64,000 nucleotides of DNA from Lepiota brunneoincarnata (lineage: Eukaryota > Basidiomycota > Agaricomycetes > Agaricales > Agaricaceae). The notes below the pieces were generated by a model that saw only the letters and a program-made list of their open reading frames with translations, was not told the origin of the DNA and searched no databases. Both the position numbers and the translations under genes were made by a program. The stretch covers positions 682,001-746,000 of the forward strand of contig JAEBUN010000008.1 of NCBI GenBank assembly GCA_023014365.1, given 5' to 3'. Shown piece after piece: positions 58,480 to 64,000 of the stretch (position 1 is the first letter of the stretch; each line of letters begins with the position of its first letter).

Positions 58480-60695
58480 ATGGCAGGCGTCCTCCCAGTC
58501 CTCATAGTAAGCGTACAACATCGCGATTGTCACCACATTCTGATCCATTATCTCAGGCCGGTGCTGGTGGTTCAGGGTTAGTTTCAGCGTTGGTACTCGC
58601 GCAAAGTGGCATCAAGTTCCGTATTATCGACAAAGCTGAGAAACCTAACCGCGGATCTCGCGGGTTTGGACTCCAGGTATCCTCGCTTCGACTTCCTTGC
58701 TCCCGATTATCGCCTGACACGGCATCATTCTAGTTCCAAGCCACGCACATGCGAACTGTTCCAGACATTGGGCATCCAGGATGATGTCGAGAAACGCGCA
58801 ACCGCTATCCCAGTCATGCGAGCTTACAAGCTTCCAGGAGGAACTGTTCCTGTAAAGACGTGGTCCTTGTACCCAGAGACAGGAGCATGGCCTGATCGCC
58901 CATTTGTAAGAACATCCCGGAGTAACACTGCTTAAAGAGAAGCTTATCGTCTTTGATCGATACAGGGTAATGGTATCTGCATTGGCCAAGAAGAATTGGA
59001 GGATGTTATAATCCAACACCTGAAGCAATACGGGGTCGTAGTCGAATATGGAAAAGGCCTCGTGGGCATTGAGCAGAACTCAGACAGCGTCGTATCCACC
59101 ATCGCTACATTCGCTAATGGAAAAGAAACGGGCGAGCAGGAAAAAATACAAAGTCAATACTTGCTCGGCACAGACGGCGCTAGAGGTATGTCATTCGCTT
59201 ACCAGGCGGCGAGCCCAGATTGATGATCTTTTGAATATAGGTGTTTCGCGGAAGTTACTTGGACTTACTTTCCAGGGTGAGACCCGTGATACTGATGGAA
59301 TGGTCTGGGGTGACGTCGAGATTGATGGGCTGACCTCGGACGTATGTGTTAATATTTATTGAAACGAGAAACGCTCAAATCGACAGATGATCATCAATAT
59401 TGGCATATTTGGGGCAAACCTGGCGTTTTCACGTATGTATTGAGTCTGACGCTCGATTACGGGTCCTGGTAATGTTCGTCCTTTGTATAGGATTATGGCG
59501 CGGCCGATCAGACCTGGCGGAAAGAAGTCCGGAATCGGCATTACCGGAGTAAACTTCGACCCCACTGACCTTGCAGACGAAGCGAAGGCCAAAGAGTTCA
59601 TCATCAACGAGACTGGGCGCACAGACCTAAAATTCGGCAATTTTACTTGGCTTTCTTACTTCAAGTGAGTTGTGAAAGCGGCTCAATTGTTCAGATTTGG
59701 ACCATCTTCAACAGGCCAAATATGCGCATGGTTAATAAGTTCCAGGAGGGCCGTACATTCGTTCTAGGTGGTAAGTGCTATGTCAAGTCGATATACCAGA
59801 GCAACAGTTGAGCCGAGGACATCAGATGCCGCCCATGTCCATTCACCTACGGGCGCTCAGGGTCTCAACTGCAGCACCCAGGATGCGGTGAGAGGGATTC
59901 ACGTTGATCAGAACTACGTGATTGATTTCGATTATCCTTAGACCAACATAACATGGAAGCTGGCCCTTGTACTCAAAGGTCTTGCATCGCCCTCTATCCT
60001 GAGCACTTACAACGACGAGCGTCTGCCAATCATAGCCCAAATGCTCCAAGCCACCAGCCAACTCTATACTCATCTTGTCGCGACACCAAAGGACAAACCA
60101 GTTGAGGGTCCGTCGGAAGAGGATGACAAGAAATCAGGATGGTTCCGCTGGCGAAATAGTGCACTTCAGCTGTACGGTATCAATTACCGCTTCAGCGACA
60201 TCGTCCTTGAGGAACGCGATCCAGCGCCCGCCAGTATGGATAAGGAAGAGGTCGTCGCGCGAGCTTATGCCGGTTACGAAGCGCTCGGAAGTCTTCTTGC
60301 CGGGGACCGCGCACCTGAGGCCCCAGGCCTTATAACAGCCGAAGGGAAAGAAACTTCTTTATTCAAAAATTACTTCAAGTTGGACCGTCACACCGTAATG
60401 GTGTTTGCCCCTGATGCTAAAGGCGCAGGACTCTGTGCTTGAGCAACAGAGTCAGTGGCCAGAATCAGTTGTTCAGACCCTGGTCATCACCGAAAGCAAG
60501 TTGCGCGAGGGCGAGGTGAATTCCAGTAAGGCAATCTTCTTAGTTGATAGCAAAAGTCATGCAGCGGATGCGTATCGTGTGGAGAAAGGGGCGCTTAACA
60601 TAATTGTCGTACGCCCTGATGGGTTTGTTGGAGCAATTGTCAAGGATGCTGAAGGAGTAAATCGTTATTTCAGAAAGATCCTGGGTGGTATCTAG
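58480..60695 (+). CDS. FAD-dependent monooxygenase (phenol hydroxylase-like)
   Basis: Group A flavoprotein monooxygenase (PF01494), 300 nt after the PKS-like gene in the same direction. MAGVLPVLI joins over an intron to AGAGGSGLVSALVLAQSG (FAD GxGxxG), then RGFGLQ|PRTCELFQTLGI, QYLLGTDGARG (DG motif), WHIWGKPGVFT, MARPIRPGGKKSGIG, TFVLGDAAHVHSPTGAQGLN (GD motif), STQDA and NITWKLALVLKG. A C-terminal thioredoxin-like region (ALNIIVVRPDGFVGAIV) is typical of the phenol 2-monooxygenase branch. Frame problems: the exon before DHQYWHIW (about 59344-59386) does not join in frame, and there is +1 at about 60421 (AAA G GCG) before AQDSVLEQQSQWPE. It probably hydroxylates an aromatic intermediate of the local pathway. 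Confidence 0.85.
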
Positions 60696-62630
60696 ATTCA
60701 AATATCTTTCCACTAGCTGATTATATAACCCCAAATACCAGATATTTGATTCATTTTGAGGCCAAATTTTTGATGGCTGGTGGGACAGCGGACTGTTGAA
60801 ACCTGAAGGTTAGAGAAAGAGCATCTGAAGGTCAATTCCTGCGCTGCACGGAGTGCTCGGGGCGCTGGGGGTGGTCGCTAATGGAACATTCGACAGACAT
60901 CAACCATCGGTCCCACAAAATGTCCGCGTGGACTATCGAAGGGGATTTAGTACCATGTTGACAGATGATCAATAATTAGTGGGCAACACAGGATAGCCCG
61001 TTTCTGAGTACTGAGGTGCGATTGCAGATACACCGGATACGACAACTAGGGATCACTTTACGACAGCCCAAAGAATATGCGAGTTGGAATATACTGCTTC
61101 TGATGGAACTGGCGTGAGTATGATTGAACTGGTATGCGCATGGGGTAGTGACTATGATCTTAGTTCGCCAACGCAAAACCTTGAAACTGATGCGTTGTTT
61201 AAAATCTGCGCTGGGCCTACCAATAGTTAGTGGGACCTTGTGTATCACAGATGTGGTGCATCCAACATCAAACATCCACTCCGCACTGCCCCCGCTAGCG
61301 GCGAACTTGGTCATGACGTGAATTCTCTCAAGAACCTTTGCAACGTACTTGCCGTTGGTGCTCTCTGCTTGGGCGAAGTAGTCACTTCGTGATATTCAAC
61401 GAAGGAACCCAAGCATACAGTACATTGTTCCCATCAGGACTCGACCAGGACGCCATCAATGATTTATGGGGGTGTGAACTTCTTGTAAAAAGAACCTGCT
61501 TGTTGTTCGTGTTTGTTGTTTGGGCAAGTAATTGTAAGAAGTCGATTAATCCATTGTTGGTCTTCTGCCAAGAGGGCATGGGCGACCACTATTCAGCGAG
61601 CACTTGAATCTTTGATTGTGGAGTTTCCAACGGATTTCAGAGTTTGCACCACAAGAAGGCACGCGAATCGCGATCATCGCCATATGGAATCTGCTAACAC
61701 GCTACGCAGCGTCAGGCTTATTTTCGATCAAGGTTCTGACCATCAGCTTCCTCTTTGTGTTTCGGGGTCCCAACACCTCCGTCCTCTTGTCACACTATTG
61801 TTCCCTGTGACACCCAGTCGAACCGACCCAGCGCTGGTGGCAACTCACACTCATTCTGGCTCTGTAGGTTCAGTCCCGTTATCCCCAGACAACTTCCATG
61901 CCAGGAAATACTTGCTGATGTTTCCTCTCACACAGACTCGTCTCTGAAATACATCTTTTGATAGATTAAACATTCGATTCAAACCTCGAAGAGAACCATC
62001 GAACCCAGTAGAGTGGAATCACACATCGTAACATCATGCTAAACTCCTTTAGTTTCAGTCAGTGCGCGCCTTTGTCATTCTCCTCATCAGTTGATTTATC
62101 GCTAGCTCTTAACAATTTCACAACTAATCAACCGCTCTAATTTCCAAAACGCGATCGCCTTGTGCCAGAATCATATCCATAGTTAAGATGTTTCCTCCCA
62201 TAGTGACTCTTACCAAGCTACATTAATATTTATAACGCACATCGGGATCAGATCACCCACAGATACTGTGATACTCCTGTCCGCTTTGTAACAGACATGA
62301 TACGGGAAATCTGCTGGTCGGTTAGCTCCCCAGTCTGAGGACTCACCAAGCTCAGTATGACAGGACATGTCAATGGACTAAGAATGTGAAGGCATGGCTG
62401 TGTTCTGGTAGAACTACTCAGTGGAATTTGCAGTCAAAAGGTATGGGTACAAGAATTCGTCAACAAAGTGTTGAAAAGAGATAGATGGAGAGTCACGAGA
62501 AGGTGGCCTTACAAAGGGCCTCAAATGCTGGATATGTTGGTTCTAGCATTGCTTCCTGACAATAACATATGGAGCTGTGCTCATCTACATTCATGAATCG
62601 TATTTAATCAATAGAGTTAGTACGAGGTAT
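60696..62630. other. Intergenic; contains right arm of the inverted repeat
   Basis: 1.9 kb between the monooxygenase and the minus-strand PKS end. The stretch 61070-61610 is the inverted-repeat arm. Open frames at 61500-61950 have no motif. No RNA gene seen. Confidence 0.4.
61070..61610 (-). repeat. Right arm of 0.55-kb inverted repeat
   Basis: Reverse complement of 52690-53245 with scattered substitutions and small indels. Since the left arm is the promoter region of the PKS-like gene, this arm looks like a duplicated promoter facing left, with no gene behind it. Confidence 0.85.
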
Positions 62631-64000
62631 CTAACTATGCGAACTGGGTGCCGACTTTTGAGCACTTGATATCATGTCTTCTAGCGGAACATCCGAGATA
62701 TACGCGGATAATGATAGGAACAAGCCGGATTTTGCTCCATAATAATCTGAAAAACGAATAAAATCAAGTGACTGCAACCCGACTGCCTGAAGCGAACGTT
62801 GAAGTAATTCTGGGGTTGGGTCGTATCCAAACATCTCCTTGAGCACCTGCAGAGCCATGTTATGGGGATTTGTAACATCAATGTATTCCTGAGACACTGA
62901 TGTTATCCGAGGTTGATGCTCTGTCGGAGAAAGGGCGTCCTCGGTCTTCGGTGGAATGTCCGGTGGTGATTGAAGTGGAGATACAGGAATAGCCAAGGCG
63001 GCTTCCGGGTCATAGACGCTGACATCCTGCCACTCGTAACGTCCGACAATCTTGGAGAGTGTTGCCTGCGGCCCAACACTGACAAAGGGATGGCCTGGGA
63101 AACTTTGTCGAGCGAACGCCATGCCTCCATAAAAATTGACGGTCTCGCGCATATGTCGAAGCCAATAATTGACGCCTAGAAGGCAGCCGTCGACTTTCGA
63201 CGCAGTAATGCCAGAGATATAGGCCACTGAACCGCTTGTTGCATTGTACATGGGGACTTCAAATTGCGAGATGGCGCGATCCATCTGAGCTGAGTGGAAT
63301 GGGATGGGGCTATCGACAATAATGGTCCGTATTTGCCGACGCTGAAATTCAGCTTGTGCGTGGTATATTTGGGAAGACCTGCCGGAAAGTACAACATGTC
63401 TCGGACCTGCAATGATGGCGATCGAGGGAGGGGACATAAAACAGGCCAGAATACGGCGGATCGTCTTAATATCACAAAACACGTTCAACATTGAACCGGG
63501 CTCTTCCTGTATTCTAAGCGCTTTGGCCCTACGCACTAGCAAGTCGACTGCAACAGCTTCAGATAGAGCTCCTGCCGTTACTGCAGCAGCATACTCTCCA
63601 AAGCAGTAGCCGAGAACTGCGCAAGGCAGAATGCCCTGTTTCTCGAGCGATGTAACGGTGGTTATTTGCATTGCAAAGGTTGTGAGCTGATTGTATAGTA
63701 TCGACCTAGATCAAAGTTGAAATGAGTTGTAGCTCGTACATATATACAGTGCTATCGCACCCTTTAAGTTCAGATGTATCACCTAGCCGCTCTTGTGAAT
63801 CCTTAGCTAGGCTAATGACGCGGCTAAGAATGTCATCGTCAGGCAACAGACCCTCCGTAGACAAAGATGGCCCAAAGAGAAAAACTGGGGGCAAGTGTTT
63901 GGCGACGCTCGGTTTGGTGAACTGGCCAGGTGTGCCCTCGGCCAGGACTCGCCGTACGATGCGTTGCAGCAAGGCACCAGAAATAGGAGGGCAGGAAGCA
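62631..64000 (-). CDS. PKS C-terminal part: acyltransferase and ACP (5' end outside window)
   Basis: C-terminal end of a second PKS-type enzyme, running in from beyond the right edge. At least two exons: one covering about 63970-63740 (PSVAKHLPPVFLFGPSLSTE), one from about 63700 to the stop at 62631. AT domain: GILPCAVLGYCFGEYAAAV, IAIIAGPRHVVLSG, DSPIPFHSAQMD, GVNYWLRHMRETVNF, PFVSVGPQATLSKIV. The nucleophile motif is GYCFGEY, with Cys in place of Ser and Tyr in place of His. Then a Pro-rich linker and a carrier domain with VGLQSLDFIRFSDY (pantetheine Ser in QSLD), ending SSAQKSAPSSHS. No thioesterase or reductase follows. It converges on the monooxygenase and is likely part of the same cluster as the PKS-like gene at 53268. 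Confidence 0.85.

Noticed and set aside
1..64000. tRNA, rRNA and CRISPR features
   Set aside because: No cloverleaf with a T-loop consensus, rRNA-like block or regularly spaced repeat array was recognised by eye.

Overview
The window is nuclear DNA from a filamentous basidiomycete, most likely an Agaricomycete. Genes are split by many introns of about 50-60 nt with GT-AG (sometimes GC-AG) ends. Families typical of mushroom-forming fungi recur: multi-exon P450s, DUF6699 proteins, furin-like cysteine-rich surface proteins, a DOPA 4,5-dioxygenase homologue and PKS-like enzymes with an adenylating N-terminus. I cannot place it below class. All exon models come from reading splice sites and conserved motifs by eye.

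Layout: 0-7.3 kb holds two tandem SAM-methyltransferases (the first cut by the window edge) and two tandem paralogous P450s. 7.6-10.26 kb is strikingly CpG-depleted (no CG in about 1.27 kb) and runs into a graveyard of gene fragments (9.56-11.5 kb). These are inverted, rearranged relics of the locus at 45.3-51.96 kb (DUF6699 gene, P450, histidine acid phosphatase), interrupted by a solo-LTR-like insertion. 12.2-19.8 kb is housekeeping: glutamate 5-kinase, PRPP synthetase, a DOPA-dioxygenase-like gene (minus strand) and ALG2. 21.6-40.8 kb carries a secreted serine carboxypeptidase, an HMG-box regulator, a single-pass membrane protein, a D-2-hydroxyacid dehydrogenase, a CCDC124/Lso2-type protein, calcipressin, a cysteine-rich membrane protein and a PP2C phosphatase. 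41-52 kb has another phosphatase relic, a small hypothetical, two DUF6699 genes, a third P450 and the membrane-anchored acid phosphatase. 53.3-64 kb is a secondary-metabolism region: an A-ACP-KS-AT PKS-like enzyme, a FAD monooxygenase and the AT-ACP end of a second PKS on the minus strand. The first two are bracketed by a 0.55-kb inverted repeat.

The P450s, methyltransferases, FAD monooxygenase and PKS-like enzymes look like parts of specialised metabolism, but no product can be inferred. Both PKS acyltransferase domains lack the normal GHSxG serine (Gly in one, Cys in the other).

Single-base frame breaks, nearly all +1 and most lengthening a short run of one base, occur in several genes including the housekeeping PRPP synthetase. 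Assembly error is therefore the first explanation, ahead of gene decay.
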